From: Bradyrhizobium jicamae
GTDB lineage: Bacteria; Pseudomonadota; Alphaproteobacteria; Rhizobiales; Xanthobacteraceae
Assembly: GCF_001440395.1 (NCBI RefSeq)
Contig: NZ_LLXZ01000141.1
Location: 3,495-67,494 of the forward strand
Length of the DNA stretch: 64,000 nt
Direction: 5' to 3'
In this document: one piece after another, positions 24,327-33,319 of the stretch
Layout: every line of letters starts with the position of its first letter
How positions within the stretch are numbered: the stretch's first letter is position 1
Translations under genes and position numbers: made by a program
The notes under the pieces: generated by a model
Told to the model about the DNA's origin: nothing
Database searches by the model: none
The model's input: only the letters and a program-made list of their open reading frames with translations

Positions 24327-25661
24327 ATGTCCGACGTTGTAGCCTCCGACTTCCGCCTTCCGCACCGCTATGTCCGCCTTGATACGATTCTCCGGCTGCG
24401 CTGGCTGGCGGCGCTCGGCCAGCTCACCGCGATCTTCATCGTGGCGCATGGGCTGGAATTCGACTTTCCCGTCATTGCCTGCGTCGCCGTCGTCGGTGTC
24501 TCGGCGCTGCTCAATCTCGCGCTGCAGGTGGCCTTCAATCCGATGCAGCGGCTGGAACCGCTCCATGCGGCGGCGCTGCTTGCGCTCAATATCGTCGAAC
24601 TGGCTGCGCTCTTGTTCCTGACGGGAGGCTTGCAGAATCCGTTTTCATTCCTGTTCCTCGCGCCGGTTCTGATCTCGGCGACGGTGCTGCCGATCCGGCT
24701 GACGATCGGGCTCGGCCTGCTCGCGGTCGCCTGTGCCTCGGCGCTGGTGTTCTTCCATTTGCCGCTACCCTGGGACAGCGACGACCCGCTGGTGCTGCCG
24801 CCGATCTACCTGTTCGGCGTCTGGCTTTCGATCGTTCTCGCGATCGGCGTCACCTCGCTCTATGCCTTCCAGGCGGCCGAGGAGGCACGAAAGCTTTCCG
24901 ATGCGCTGGCCGCGACCGAACTGGTGCTGACGCGTGAGCAGCATCTGACCCAGCTCGACGGCCTTGCCGCTGCCGCCGCGCATGAACTCGGCACACCCTT
25001 GTCGACGATCTTTCTGATTTCGCGGGAGCTGGAAAAGACCATCGAGGGCAATGGCCAGCTCGCATCCGACCTCAAGACCCTGCGCGAGCAGGCGCAACGC
25101 TGCCGCGACATCCTCGCCAAGATCACCCAGCTCTCCTCGTCGGGGGCGCCGTTCGACCTGATGCCGATATCGACGCTGATCGAGGAAGCGGTGGCGCCGC
25201 ACCGGGATTTCGGCGTCGCGATCAAGGTGCGGCTTGCTGTCGCAGCCACGCGCGAGCCGGTCGGCGCCCGAAACCCGGCGATCCTCTACGGCGTCGGCAA
25301 CATCCTGGAGAATGCCGTCGATTTCGCCCGGACGACGGTTGAGGTTAATGCCTGGTGGAACGCCGATACGGTCGAAATCGTCATTTCCGACGACGGACCG
25401 GGCATCGCGCCCGATATGCTGAAACGGATCGGGGAACCCTATTTGTCCAGGCGCCGTAGCGCCGATGAGGCCCATCGCGAACGCGCCGGCCTCGGTCTTG
25501 GCATTTTCATCGCCCGAACGCTGCTGGAACGCACCGGCGCCAAGGTTTCCTTCTCCAACCGGACCTTTCCCGATCACGGCGCCGTGGTGCAGATCGCATG
25601 GCCGCGCGCCCGCTTCGAGGCCGCGGAAAGTACGGAATCCGCCGCCGGATCAGAGAATTAG
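24327..25661 (+). CDS. regB: Redox sensor histidine kinase RegB/PrrB/ActS (RegS) family
   Basis: A 444-residue membrane kinase with about six N-terminal helices. It has the quinone-binding motif GGLQNPF at 100-106, phospho-acceptor H219 in AAHELGTPLSTI, and C259 in RCRDIL. C259 is 40 residues after the His, the same distance as H225 to C265 in Rhodobacter RegB, so the redox-active cysteine appears conserved. The C-terminal HATPase ends GLGLGIFIARTLLER. Known role of the family: adjusting respiration, nitrogen and carbon fixation genes to redox state. In Bradyrhizobium the homologue is called RegS. It is followed 119 nt later by its regulator. Confidence 0.95.
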   Translation: MSDVVASDFRLPHRYVRLDTILRLRWLAALGQLTAIFIVAHGLEFDFPVIACVAVVGVSALLNLALQVAFNPMQRLEPLHAAALLALNIVELAALLFLTGGLQNPFSFLFLAPVLISATVLPIRLTIGLGLLAVACASALVFFHLPLPWDSDDPLVLPPIYLFGVWLSIVLAIGVTSLYAFQAAEEARKLSDALAATELVLTREQHLTQLDGLAAAAAHELGTPLSTIFLISRELEKTIEGNGQLASDLKTLREQAQRCRDILAKITQLSSSGAPFDLMPISTLIEEAVAPHRDFGVAIKVRLAVAATREPVGARNPAILYGVGNILENAVDFARTTVEVNAWWNADTVEIVISDDGPGIAPDMLKRIGEPYLSRRRSADEAHRERAGLGLGIFIARTLLERTGAKVSFSNRTFPDHGAVVQIAWPRARFEAAESTESAAGSEN

Positions 25662-25780
25662 AATTCCGTTAGGGATTAGGGGAAATCGGGCCGCGCGACC
25701 TTTGGGGCCCTTGGCAGTGCAAAATGGCCGCGCCATATGCTTTATATTGTGCTCTGGATCCGCAACCGGGAAACCCTGCC

Positions 25781-26335
25781 TTGAACGCCATCGCCGAACT
25801 GAACGATCTCTCCGACCGCTCGCTGTTGATCGTCGAGGATGACAAGCCGTTTCTGGAGCGCCTGTCGCGCGCGATGGAAACCCGCGGCTTCGCGGTGACA
25901 TCCTGCGACACCGTGTCCGACGGACTGGCGCAGATCAACAAGGCCGCGCCGGCCTTTGCTGTCGTGGACCTGCGGCTCGGCGACGGCAACGGACTCGACG
26001 TGGTGTCGGCGCTGAAGCGCAAGCGCCCCGACGCGCGCACCATCGTGCTGACCGGCTACGGCAACATCGCAACCGCCGTCACGGCGGTGAAGATGGGCGC
26101 GGTGGATTATCTCTCCAAGCCTGCCGATGCCGATGACGTGGTCGCCGCGCTGCTTGCGAGCGGCACCGAGAAATCCGAGCTGCCGTCGAACCCGATGTCG
26201 GCGGACCGCGTGCGCTGGGAGCACATCCAGCGCATCTATGAGATGTGCAACCGCAACGTCTCCGAAACCGCGCGGCGTCTCAACATGCACCGCCGCACCC
26301 TGCAGCGGATTCTCGCGAAGCGCGCGCCGCGCTAA
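25781..26335 (+). CDS. regA: Redox response regulator RegA/PrrA/ActR (RegR) family
   Basis: A 184-residue regulator using a TTG start at 25781, with GGGAA 9 nt upstream. This start puts the phospho-acceptor at D63 (VVDLRLGDG), exactly as in Rhodobacter RegA/PrrA, and gives the standard N-terminus MNAIAELNDLSDRSLLIVEDD; an ATG at 25724 would add 19 unlike residues. The receiver has K in YLSKPADADD. The C-terminal Fis-type HTH reads NVSETARRLNMHRRTLQRIL. It forms a two-gene unit with the kinase, and a perfect hairpin repeat follows. Confidence 0.95.
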   Translation: MNAIAELNDLSDRSLLIVEDDKPFLERLSRAMETRGFAVTSCDTVSDGLAQINKAAPAFAVVDLRLGDGNGLDVVSALKRKRPDARTIVLTGYGNIATAVTAVKMGAVDYLSKPADADDVVAALLASGTEKSELPSNPMSADRVRWEHIQRIYEMCNRNVSETARRLNMHRRTLQRILAKRAPR

Positions 26336-26344
26336 CTTCCCGAT

Positions 26345-26427
26345 ATTGTAGCCCGGATGAGCGCAGCGACATCCGGGACTTCATTAGCACCGGCCCCGGA
26401 TGTCGCTGCGCTCATCCGGGCTACAAT
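26345..26427. repeat. Perfect 33-bp inverted repeat (REP-like hairpin)
   Basis: ATTGTAGCCCGGATGAGCGC and onward for 33 nt (26345-26377) is exactly repeated in inverse at 26395-26427 around a 17-nt loop. It starts 10 nt after regA and is likely to cap that transcript. The arms match a family of repeats common in related genomes. Confidence 0.9.
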
Positions 26428-26581
26428 CTCCCCTCCGATTGCCTCACCGGTAACGGTTGCCCCTTAGCGGATCACATTTTCCGCTTGCCGAGGCGTGCGA
26501 CAGCCTCGACTGTATTCAGGCTGGGCCAATCGCAGTCGCTGCCCAAGCCAGCGAGCCCGGCCGCGCTTGGAGTGACCGGCC

Positions 26582-28303
26582 ATGAAGCATTGGATGCGCT
26601 GGCTGCCAGGTCTCGACACCCTCCGTCGATATGAAGCGGCGTGGCTCAGGCACGATGTCCTTGCCGGGCTCGTGCTGGCAGCCATGTTGGTCCCGGTTGG
26701 CATTGCGTACGCGGAGGCCTCGGGCTTGCCCGGCATCTACGGTCTGTACGCGACGATCATACCGCTCCTTGCCTACGCGTTGTTCGGCCCAAGCCGCATC
26801 CTTGTCCTGGGACCGGACTCGGCGCTTGCAGCTATCATCCTTGGCGTCCTCGTTCCGTTGTCGGGTGGCGATCCCGTCCGCGCCGCAACCTTGGCCGCCA
26901 TGATGGCAATCGTTTCCGGGACGATATGCATTCTGGCTGGAATCGCGCGCCTGGGCTTTGTGACCGAGCTTCTTTCGAAGCCGATACGCTACGGCTACAT
27001 GAACGGAATTGCGCTGACCGTATTGATCAGCCAACTGCCGAAGCTCTTCGGCTTCTCGATCGAGAGCGACGGACCTTTGCGGAGCTTGTGGGCGGTCGCC
27101 CGCGCCATCTTTGACGGAAAGACCAACTGGGCCGCCGCCGGGATCGGGCTCGGCACGTTGGCGGCTATCCTGCTGCTTCAGAGATACAAGCGACTACCAG
27201 TCGTCCTGATTGCAGTCGTTGCGGCAACTGTCGCCGTCGCTGCGCTGGACCTTGCGGCGCGTTACGGCGTGACGGTTCTGGGTCCGTTAGCGCAGGGTCT
27301 GCCCGGCTTCGCCGTTCCCTGGATCGGCCCCGCCGATGTCATTCCCGTGCTGATCGGCGGTTGCGCCGTCGCCATGGTTTCCTTTGCTGACACCAGCGTG
27401 CTCTCGCGGTCATATGCCGCGCGATTGGGCGATCGGGCCGATCCCAACCAGGAGATGGTGGGGCTTGGCGCCGCCAATCTGGCAACCGGACTTTTTCAGG
27501 GTTTTCCGATCAGCAGCAGCAGTTCGCGTACGCCCGTTGCCGAAGCCGCCGGCGCCCGCACCCAATTGACCAGCGTCGTTGGTGCGCTCGCCATTGCCTT
27601 CCTTCTGCTGGTGGCGCCAAACCTCCTTCAGCATTTGCCCAACGCGGCATTGGCCGCCGTCGTCATCTCCGCCGCGATCAGCTTGTTTGAGATCACCGAT
27701 CTCAAGCGGATCTACCGCATTCAGCGGTGGGAGTTCTGGCTTTCGATCGTCTGCTTTGTCGGCGTCGCCGTGCTCGGCGTGATTCCGGGAATAGGTCTGG
27801 CAATCGCCATCGCCATTGCCGAGTTTCTATGGGACGGGTGGCGTCCTCACTCCGCCGTATTGGGCCGCGCCGACGGCGTGAAAGGTTATCACGACATCAC
27901 GAGATATCCGGATGCACGCCAGATTCCCGGGCTGGTGCTGTTCCGATGGGATGCGCCCCTGTTTTTCGCCAATGCCGAATTTTTCAAGGAGCGCGCGCTG
28001 GATGCGGTGGCGAAGTCGCCGACGCCTGTACGCTGGCTGGTCGTTGCGGCGGAGCCGGTCACCAGCGTGGACGTCACTGCCGGTGATACGCTCGCTGAAT
28101 TGGACGAGGCGTTGCACGCGCAGGGAATCGAGCTTTGTTTTGCCGAACTCAAGGATCCCGTGAAGGACAAGCTGAGGAAATTCGGATTGTTGACGCAGCT
28201 TGGCGAGAGTAACTTTTTCCTCACCGTCGGCGCAGCCGTTTCCAGCTACCTCGAAGTCCATGACGTCGAGTGGGAGGACTGGGAAGATCAAGCCGCACGG
28301 TAG
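26582..28303 (+). CDS. SulP-family inorganic anion transporter with STAS domain
   Basis: A 573-residue secondary transporter. The N-terminal membrane part begins with the SulP signature region (DVLAGLVLAAMLVPVGIAYAEASGLP) and contains QGFPISSSSSRTPVAEAAGA. The C-terminal cytosolic STAS domain runs from about 440 to 555 (GLVLFRWDAPLFFANAEFFK). Members move sulfate, bicarbonate or dicarboxylates; the substrate is not fixed here. The ATG at 26582 lacks a clear ribosome site but fits the family N-terminus. It is not obviously co-regulated with the regBA pair, which is closed by a hairpin. Confidence 0.9.
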   Translation: MKHWMRWLPGLDTLRRYEAAWLRHDVLAGLVLAAMLVPVGIAYAEASGLPGIYGLYATIIPLLAYALFGPSRILVLGPDSALAAIILGVLVPLSGGDPVRAATLAAMMAIVSGTICILAGIARLGFVTELLSKPIRYGYMNGIALTVLISQLPKLFGFSIESDGPLRSLWAVARAIFDGKTNWAAAGIGLGTLAAILLLQRYKRLPVVLIAVVAATVAVAALDLAARYGVTVLGPLAQGLPGFAVPWIGPADVIPVLIGGCAVAMVSFADTSVLSRSYAARLGDRADPNQEMVGLGAANLATGLFQGFPISSSSSRTPVAEAAGARTQLTSVVGALAIAFLLLVAPNLLQHLPNAALAAVVISAAISLFEITDLKRIYRIQRWEFWLSIVCFVGVAVLGVIPGIGLAIAIAIAEFLWDGWRPHSAVLGRADGVKGYHDITRYPDARQIPGLVLFRWDAPLFFANAEFFKERALDAVAKSPTPVRWLVVAAEPVTSVDVTAGDTLAELDEALHAQGIELCFAELKDPVKDKLRKFGLLTQLGESNFFLTVGAAVSSYLEVHDVEWEDWEDQAAR

Positions 28304-28334
28304 GCAGCTTGAACCGGCCCGCCTGTTTCGCCGG

Positions 28335-28823
28335 CTAAAACTCCGCATGCCCCTGCGGATCGACCAGACGGTTGATCCGTTGCGCGGCCGCCATCGCAAA
28401 CCGCACCGTCATCGATTTGCGCGTCGCCGCCGGCAGCCGATGCTCCGGCGCTTCGCAATGCAGGTGGGCGCCATAGGCATCGGCGATGATCAGGCCGGTG
28501 CCTTCAGGAAAAATCTCGCAAGGCAGGTCCTGCGTGAAGGCGAAGAACAGCCGGTCGCAATGCATCCGGTAGTCCTGCCATTTCTGGTCGGCGCGCAGAT
28601 CTTCCACCGACGACTTGATCTCGACGATCCAGATCTCGCCCTTCTCATTCATCGCCACCAGATCGGCGCGTCGGCCCGACGGCAGCGGCAGTTCGCTGAT
28701 GCAGGAAAAGCCCAGCGACCGCAACAGCCGCGCGGTGCCGCGTGCGATCGCGAGCGCCGTCTCCGACTGGCGGCGATCCGGCGCGGGCACGAGGCTGATG
28801 TGGCGGACGGGTGATGATTCCAT
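28335..28823 (-). CDS. mmcB: MmcB family DNA repair protein
   Basis: A 162-residue protein of the MmcB family, which includes a Caulobacter damage-induced protein. It has a PD-(D/E)xK-like core: ADLVAMNEKGEIWIVEIKSS supplies D, E and K, followed by WQDYRMHCDRLFFAF. It is probably a cytosolic nuclease-like protein acting on damaged DNA. It is divergent from the VWA gene, with about 155 nt between starts. No LexA-type box could be confirmed by eye. Confidence 0.88.
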   Translation of the reverse strand: MESSPVRHISLVPAPDRRQSETALAIARGTARLLRSLGFSCISELPLPSGRRADLVAMNEKGEIWIVEIKSSVEDLRADQKWQDYRMHCDRLFFAFTQDLPCEIFPEGTGLIIADAYGAHLHCEAPEHRLPAATRKSMTVRFAMAAAQRINRLVDPQGHAEF

Positions 28824-28978
28824 GGCACTCGAACCATAACCGATTTCGGACCGTCCAACAGTCGGACCAGCGCACCATCAGCCGCAATTTCGACCCCGGC
28901 CCGCCTTGTTTTCGGCCACAGCCCCGCGAGGGCGGTGGAACTTGGGTTCCGAGGGGACGAAACATCTGGAGAAGATCC

Positions 28979-30100
28979 ATGAAGTCACGCACCACGCTTC
29001 GCTCGCTCGCATTCGCTCTCGCCGCCCTCCCTCTCGCCGCCGGCCTGTCACAGGCCAACGCCAAGCCCGCCGTCGAAGTCGCCTTCGTGCTGGATACCAC
29101 GGGCTCGATGGGCGGCCTGATCGAAGGCGCCAAGCGCAAGATCTGGTCGATTGCCACGGCCATCGTCGATTCAAATCCTGACGCCGACATCCGCATGGGC
29201 CTCGTTGCCTATCGCGACATCGGCGACGACTACGTCACCAAGAAGATCGACCTCACCACCGACATCCAGGATCTCTACGCCCACCTGCTCGAACTGAAGG
29301 CGCGCGGCGGCGGCGACTGGCCGGAGAGCGTCAACGAGGCGCTCGACGTTGCCGTCAACAAGCTGCAATGGACCAGCGGCAGCGATGTCAGGCGGATCGT
29401 GTTCCTGGTCGGCGACGCGCCGCCGCACATGGATTACGCGCAGGACACCAAATATCCGGTTACGCTGTCGGTGGCGAAGCAGAGGGACATCATCGTCAAT
29501 GCGGTGCTGGCCGGTAACGCCCAGGACACCGCGCGGATCTGGCGCGACATTGCCCAGAACGGGAACGGCCGCTTCATTCCGATCCCGCAGGACGGCGGCG
29601 AGGTGGTGCTGATCGAAACGCCGTTTGACGAGGAGATCATCATCCTGCAGCGCGAGATCAACGGCACCGTGATCCCCTATGGCCCGAAGCACCTGCAGAA
29701 GCGCACCGAGGGCAAGACCAAGCAATTGTCCGACGTCGCCGCCGCAGCACCCGCGCAGGCCTCGGAAATGGCGAGCTATCTCAACAAGCGTTCGAAGGTG
29801 ACGTCCGAAGCCGTCACCGGCGACGGCGACCTCGTCGCCGACATCACGGCCCGCGGTCGCAGCTTTTCCACGATCAAGGAGGAAGACCTGCCCGACAATC
29901 TCCGCGCGATGAAGCCAGAGCAGCGCATGGATGAAGTCAACAAGCAGATGACCCAGCGCAAGGTACTCAACGAGAAGCTCTCAGCGCTGGTGGCCAAGCG
30001 TGACAAATACGTCGCCGACCAGCGTGCGAAGGCGGCGCCGAAAACATCCTCGTTCGACCGCGTCGTCGAGGATACGCTGAAGGCGCAGATCAAGCGGTGA
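28979..30100 (+). CDS. Secreted von Willebrand factor type A domain protein
   Basis: A 373-residue protein with a signal peptide (MKSRTTLRS, hydrophobic core, cleavage near ANA), so probably periplasmic. The VWA domain starts AFVLDTTGSMGG; D39 with the following T/S residues forms the metal-ion-dependent adhesion site. Later motifs include RMGLVAYRDIGDDY and RRIVFLVGDAPPHMDY. The C-terminal 100 residues are charged and helical. The start at 28979 has GGAGAAG just upstream. The partner and function are unknown; VWA proteins usually mediate metal-dependent protein contacts. Confidence 0.88.
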   Translation: MKSRTTLRSLAFALAALPLAAGLSQANAKPAVEVAFVLDTTGSMGGLIEGAKRKIWSIATAIVDSNPDADIRMGLVAYRDIGDDYVTKKIDLTTDIQDLYAHLLELKARGGGDWPESVNEALDVAVNKLQWTSGSDVRRIVFLVGDAPPHMDYAQDTKYPVTLSVAKQRDIIVNAVLAGNAQDTARIWRDIAQNGNGRFIPIPQDGGEVVLIETPFDEEIIILQREINGTVIPYGPKHLQKRTEGKTKQLSDVAAAAPAQASEMASYLNKRSKVTSEAVTGDGDLVADITARGRSFSTIKEEDLPDNLRAMKPEQRMDEVNKQMTQRKVLNEKLSALVAKRDKYVADQRAKAAPKTSSFDRVVEDTLKAQIKR

Positions 30101-30124
30101 GGTAGCCGCACCTGTCCTCCACGA

Positions 30125-30255
30125 GTCGTCCCCGCGAAAGCGGGGACCCATAACCACGAACAGAAGTTGTTGCGACGGCTGTGGCTCCAGCCCGCATCAA
30201 CATCAGGCTTCTGTGGTTATGGGTCCCGGCTCGCGCTTCGCTTGGCCGGGACGAC
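30125..30255. repeat. Palindromic repeat, GTCGTCCCCGCGAA type, copy 2
   Basis: GTCGTCCCCGCGAAAGCGGG on the left pairs with the GGGACGAC end on the right. Internally, CCCATAACCAC pairs with GTGGTTATGGG. It is related to the copy at 19810-19926. It lies between convergent genes and is a likely bidirectional transcript-end hairpin. Confidence 0.78.
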
Positions 30256-30260
30256 AAAGA

Positions 30261-31100
30261 TCAGCTGTGCCGGCCCATGGCGAGCTGATAGATCGTCACC
30301 AGTACCTCGAACAGGATCAGCAGCACGATAATCACTTCGAGCCGCAGCGAGCGCCGCGTGTCGATGATATCGGTCAACACCTGCGCGCTCTCGGCTATCA
30401 CGGCGAGCTTGCCGTTCAGCGATTCCGCACGCTCCTTGAGTTCGTACTCGTCCTCCAGCCGGGCATACAGCCGTTCCAGATGCGGCTTGTCCCAGAGCAC
30501 GTCAGGCTTCTCTCCCACTTCGACCGGCCCCGACACCCGGTGCCGCACCAGCAGCGCGTTGCCGATATTTTGCAGGATCGAGCGACGGCTGCCGCGCATG
30601 CGCCCACTCCGCGCCAGTTCCCGCGCGAACGGTTCGGTCGTGTCAAATACACTGGCAACCTCGCGTTCGTGCCGGGCCAGAACCACGCTCTTCGCCAGCG
30701 CCTCGCCGATCAGGATCAGCCGGTCGGGCGAAAGGCTCTGCAGACATATCGGACCGCCGGGTGGGATCTGGTCTTCCTTTTCCGGGGCCAGCTCGATGAT
30801 GGCGATCTCCTCGTCACGCCGCGCGAGCTTGCCCGTCATGCGATGTTCCAGGCCGCGAAGGAACTCCTCCTCTTCCAGCGCATTCAGCCCGATCAGAACC
30901 ACCACGCCATAGCGGAACAGAATCGCGATACCATTCGCATTGACACGAAACGCGAGCGGTATCGTGGCAAGCACGTCGCCGCGCTCGAGGCCCGACATAT
31001 TCAGGCGCTCGCTGACGAAGAAGGCGCGGGCAGTGATACGGGGCGCGACCAGCGGCGACGCAGAAGCCTGGCTGATGGAAGTCCCGACTGTCGTAACCAC
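30261..31100 (-). CDS. RMD1/YagE (DUF155) family protein with C-terminal membrane anchor
   Basis: About 279 residues. A GTG start at 31100 is preferred because GGGGGG lies 5 nt upstream; a TTG at 31160 is the alternative. The family core FRYGVVVLIGLNALEEEEFLRGL and the DKPHLERLYARLEDEYELKERAESLNGKL stretch match RMD1-type proteins. A single C-terminal TM helix (LEVIIVLLILFEVLVTIY) anchors it to the membrane. Eukaryotic relatives act in mitochondria, for instance in mitochondrial translation or meiotic division; the bacterial role is undefined. Confidence 0.85.
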   Translation of the reverse strand: MVTTVGTSISQASASPLVAPRITARAFFVSERLNMSGLERGDVLATIPLAFRVNANGIAILFRYGVVVLIGLNALEEEEFLRGLEHRMTGKLARRDEEIAIIELAPEKEDQIPPGGPICLQSLSPDRLILIGEALAKSVVLARHEREVASVFDTTEPFARELARSGRMRGSRRSILQNIGNALLVRHRVSGPVEVGEKPDVLWDKPHLERLYARLEDEYELKERAESLNGKLAVIAESAQVLTDIIDTRRSLRLEVIIVLLILFEVLVTIYQLAMGRHS

Positions 31101-31261
31101 GATGACCCCCCGGAACTGGCCGGCGGAGGCCCTATCCAGCACCGCAAGCCAAACTGTCAAACCGCACGCAACCTATCACGGAGCTGTGTGCATCACACGC
31201 CGGTAACACGATGATTACAAAGCCGTGTTGACCACCTTCCCGGGATGAATATGGTGCCCTC

Positions 31262-31942
31262 ATGGACAACAAAACCGATACCCAGGCCGAAAACCAGGCG
31301 AAGGCCGGCGCGATGATCGTGCCGGTGACGCTGTTCGAGCAGAACTGCACCATCATCTGGCACGAGCCCTCCAAGAAGGCCGTGGTGATCGATCCCGGCG
31401 GGGACGTCCCCAAGATCATGGGAGCGATCAAGCAGACCGGTGTCACCGTCGAGAAGATCTGGCTGACGCACGGCCATATCGACCATGTCGGCGGGGCCGC
31501 TGAACTGCGCGACGCGCTGCAGGTGAAGATCGAAGGCCCGCACATCGCCGACAAATTCCTGCTCGACAACGTGGTCTCGAGCGGCGAACGCTTTGGCATG
31601 ACCGGCGTGCGCAATTTCGGGCCCGACCACTGGCTCGACGAAGGCGATCAGGTCTCGATCGGCGACCTCACCTTCGACATCCTGCACTGCCCCGGCCACT
31701 CACCGGGCAGCGTGGTGTTCTTCAACAAGGAATTGCGCTTCGCCCATGTCGGCGACGTCCTGTTCAACGGCTCGGTCGGGCGCACCGACCTGCCCGGCGG
31801 CAGCCACGCCACGCTGATCAATTCCATCAAGGAGAAGCTGCTGCCGCTCGGCGACGATGTCGGCTTCATCTGCGGCCATGGCGCCGGCTCCAGCATCGGC
31901 CAGGAGCGGCTGACCAATCCGTTCCTCACCGGCGAGATGTGA
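31262..31942 (+). CDS. MBL-fold metallohydrolase (GloB-like)
   Basis: A 226-residue metallo-beta-lactamase-fold hydrolase. The metal motif THGHIDHVGG (H70, H72, D74, H75), the later LHCPGHSPGSVVF His, the ADVLFNG-type segment (VGDVLFNGSVGRTDLPGG) and the final CGHGAGS complete a GloB/YcbL-type site. The substrate is probably a thioester such as S-lactoylglutathione or a related compound. It is convergent with the downstream esterase, with stops 34 nt apart. An RNase or persulfide dioxygenase role is less likely at this length. Confidence 0.9.
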   Translation: MDNKTDTQAENQAKAGAMIVPVTLFEQNCTIIWHEPSKKAVVIDPGGDVPKIMGAIKQTGVTVEKIWLTHGHIDHVGGAAELRDALQVKIEGPHIADKFLLDNVVSSGERFGMTGVRNFGPDHWLDEGDQVSIGDLTFDILHCPGHSPGSVVFFNKELRFAHVGDVLFNGSVGRTDLPGGSHATLINSIKEKLLPLGDDVGFICGHGAGSSIGQERLTNPFLTGEM

Positions 31943-31975
31943 GCTGAATTAACGATCTGACGGAGTGGTGCCCGG

Positions 31976-33190
31976 CTACTTCATCAATCCCGCGGCTGTC
32001 AGCGCGCGGGTGATGACGCCGCTGACATCGATGCCGCGGCGCTTCGGCTCGCGCGGTGCGGGCTTGGGCTGGCGCACCGGTCTGTGGTTCCTCGACCAGA
32101 GTCGCGCGGCCAGATCGGACGACTGCAGGGATTCCGTGGCAGCCGATGCAACGACCTTCGGCGCCTGTTCCGGCTTGGCCACTTCGCTGACCGGGCTGAC
32201 GCGCTCGGTCAGGCCGAAGAAATTGGCGATGTGATAGGACGAGGAAATCCCCGCCTCGATCAGGAACGCGCCCTCCGCGCCGTAACGCTCGTCATTGCCG
32301 GAGAGCCCCAGCGGCGTGCCGTGGGCCATGTCTGATATGGTGTAGGATTCGACGACGGTCTCGCCGTCGGCATTCCACCAGACTTCGCGCGGATGACCGT
32401 CGACATCGCCGATTGACATCGGCGCCGCCGGCAGTCCGTGGACGTCGAGCCACTGCTTGATGATCTCGTTGGCGTTGCCCGGGTTCACCGTGCGGTCGGC
32501 GGTGCCGTGCCACACCGACACTTTCGGCCACGGTCCTTTGTGCTTGGAGGCCTTGCGCACGAGATCGCCAAGCTTGTCCGCAGGGCGTGACGTCGACTGC
32601 ATCATGCCGCCGAGCGCTTCCCGGACATTGCTGGCGATGCCGAACGGCAGGCCGGCGATGATGGCGCCGCCCGCGAATACTTCCGGATAGGTCGCCAGCA
32701 TCACCGACGTCATCGCGCCGCCGGCGGAAAGACCGGTCACGTAGATGCGGCGCGAATCGAGTTTGTGATCGGCGACCATGCGCGCGACCATCTGCCGGAT
32801 CGAACCGGCCTCACCGCGGCCGCGCGCGATGTCGCCCGGATTGAACCAGTTGAAACAGGTGTTGGCGTTGTTGGCCGCCTGCTGCTCGGGCATCAGCAAC
32901 GCAAAGCCGTAGCGTTTGGCGAGCGTCGACCAGCCGGTGCCGAAATCGTAACCGGTCGCGGTCTGGCCGCAGCCGTGCAGCACGACGACAAGGGCGCGCG
33001 CAGGCAACAATTGCTCCGGCACATAGGCAAACATCTTGAGCGCGCCAGGATTGGTGCCGAATCCGGTGATTTCGACCAGCGGACTTTGGGCCCCGGGCGA
33101 TGCGCTTCGGCCATAGATTCCCAGGCCATTGAACCCGTTCAGCTTCGGGAAATGGCGCAAGAATTCGACGTTCTTGGCGAGGGACAACAA
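31976..33190 (-). CDS. PHB depolymerase-type esterase with basic Pro-rich C-tail
   Basis: A 404-residue alpha/beta hydrolase of the Esterase_PHB family. Oxyanion region VVVLHGCGQTA, nucleophile S155 in TGLSAGGAM, WHGTADRTVNPGN near the catalytic Asp, and MAHGTPLG with the His. There is no signal peptide, although most characterised members are secreted. The last 50 or so residues are rich in Arg, Pro and Lys (RPVRQPKPAPREPKRR) and may bind granules or nucleic acid. The start is TTG at 33190 or 33187 with CAGGAG upstream. It could also act on other polyesters or feruloyl esters. Confidence 0.86.
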   Translation of the reverse strand: MLSLAKNVEFLRHFPKLNGFNGLGIYGRSASPGAQSPLVEITGFGTNPGALKMFAYVPEQLLPARALVVVLHGCGQTATGYDFGTGWSTLAKRYGFALLMPEQQAANNANTCFNWFNPGDIARGRGEAGSIRQMVARMVADHKLDSRRIYVTGLSAGGAMTSVMLATYPEVFAGGAIIAGLPFGIASNVREALGGMMQSTSRPADKLGDLVRKASKHKGPWPKVSVWHGTADRTVNPGNANEIIKQWLDVHGLPAAPMSIGDVDGHPREVWWNADGETVVESYTISDMAHGTPLGLSGNDERYGAEGAFLIEAGISSSYHIANFFGLTERVSPVSEVAKPEQAPKVVASAATESLQSSDLAARLWSRNHRPVRQPKPAPREPKRRGIDVSGVITRALTAAGLMK

Positions 33191-33319
33191 GAGCTCCTGG
33201 GGCGATTGTTCTTAGATTTAGATCACGCGATCCAAAACACATAGTTGCTGCACTGCAAAATAAAAAGGCCGTGCACTGTCATTCCCCACAATCAAATTTT
33301 GGCAGTTGACGTTAATTTG

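Noticed and set aside
28940-28978. Possible EcfG (GGAAC-N16/17-GTT) promoter before the VWA gene
   Set aside because: A GGAAC is present, but the -10 GTT element is missing at the required spacing.
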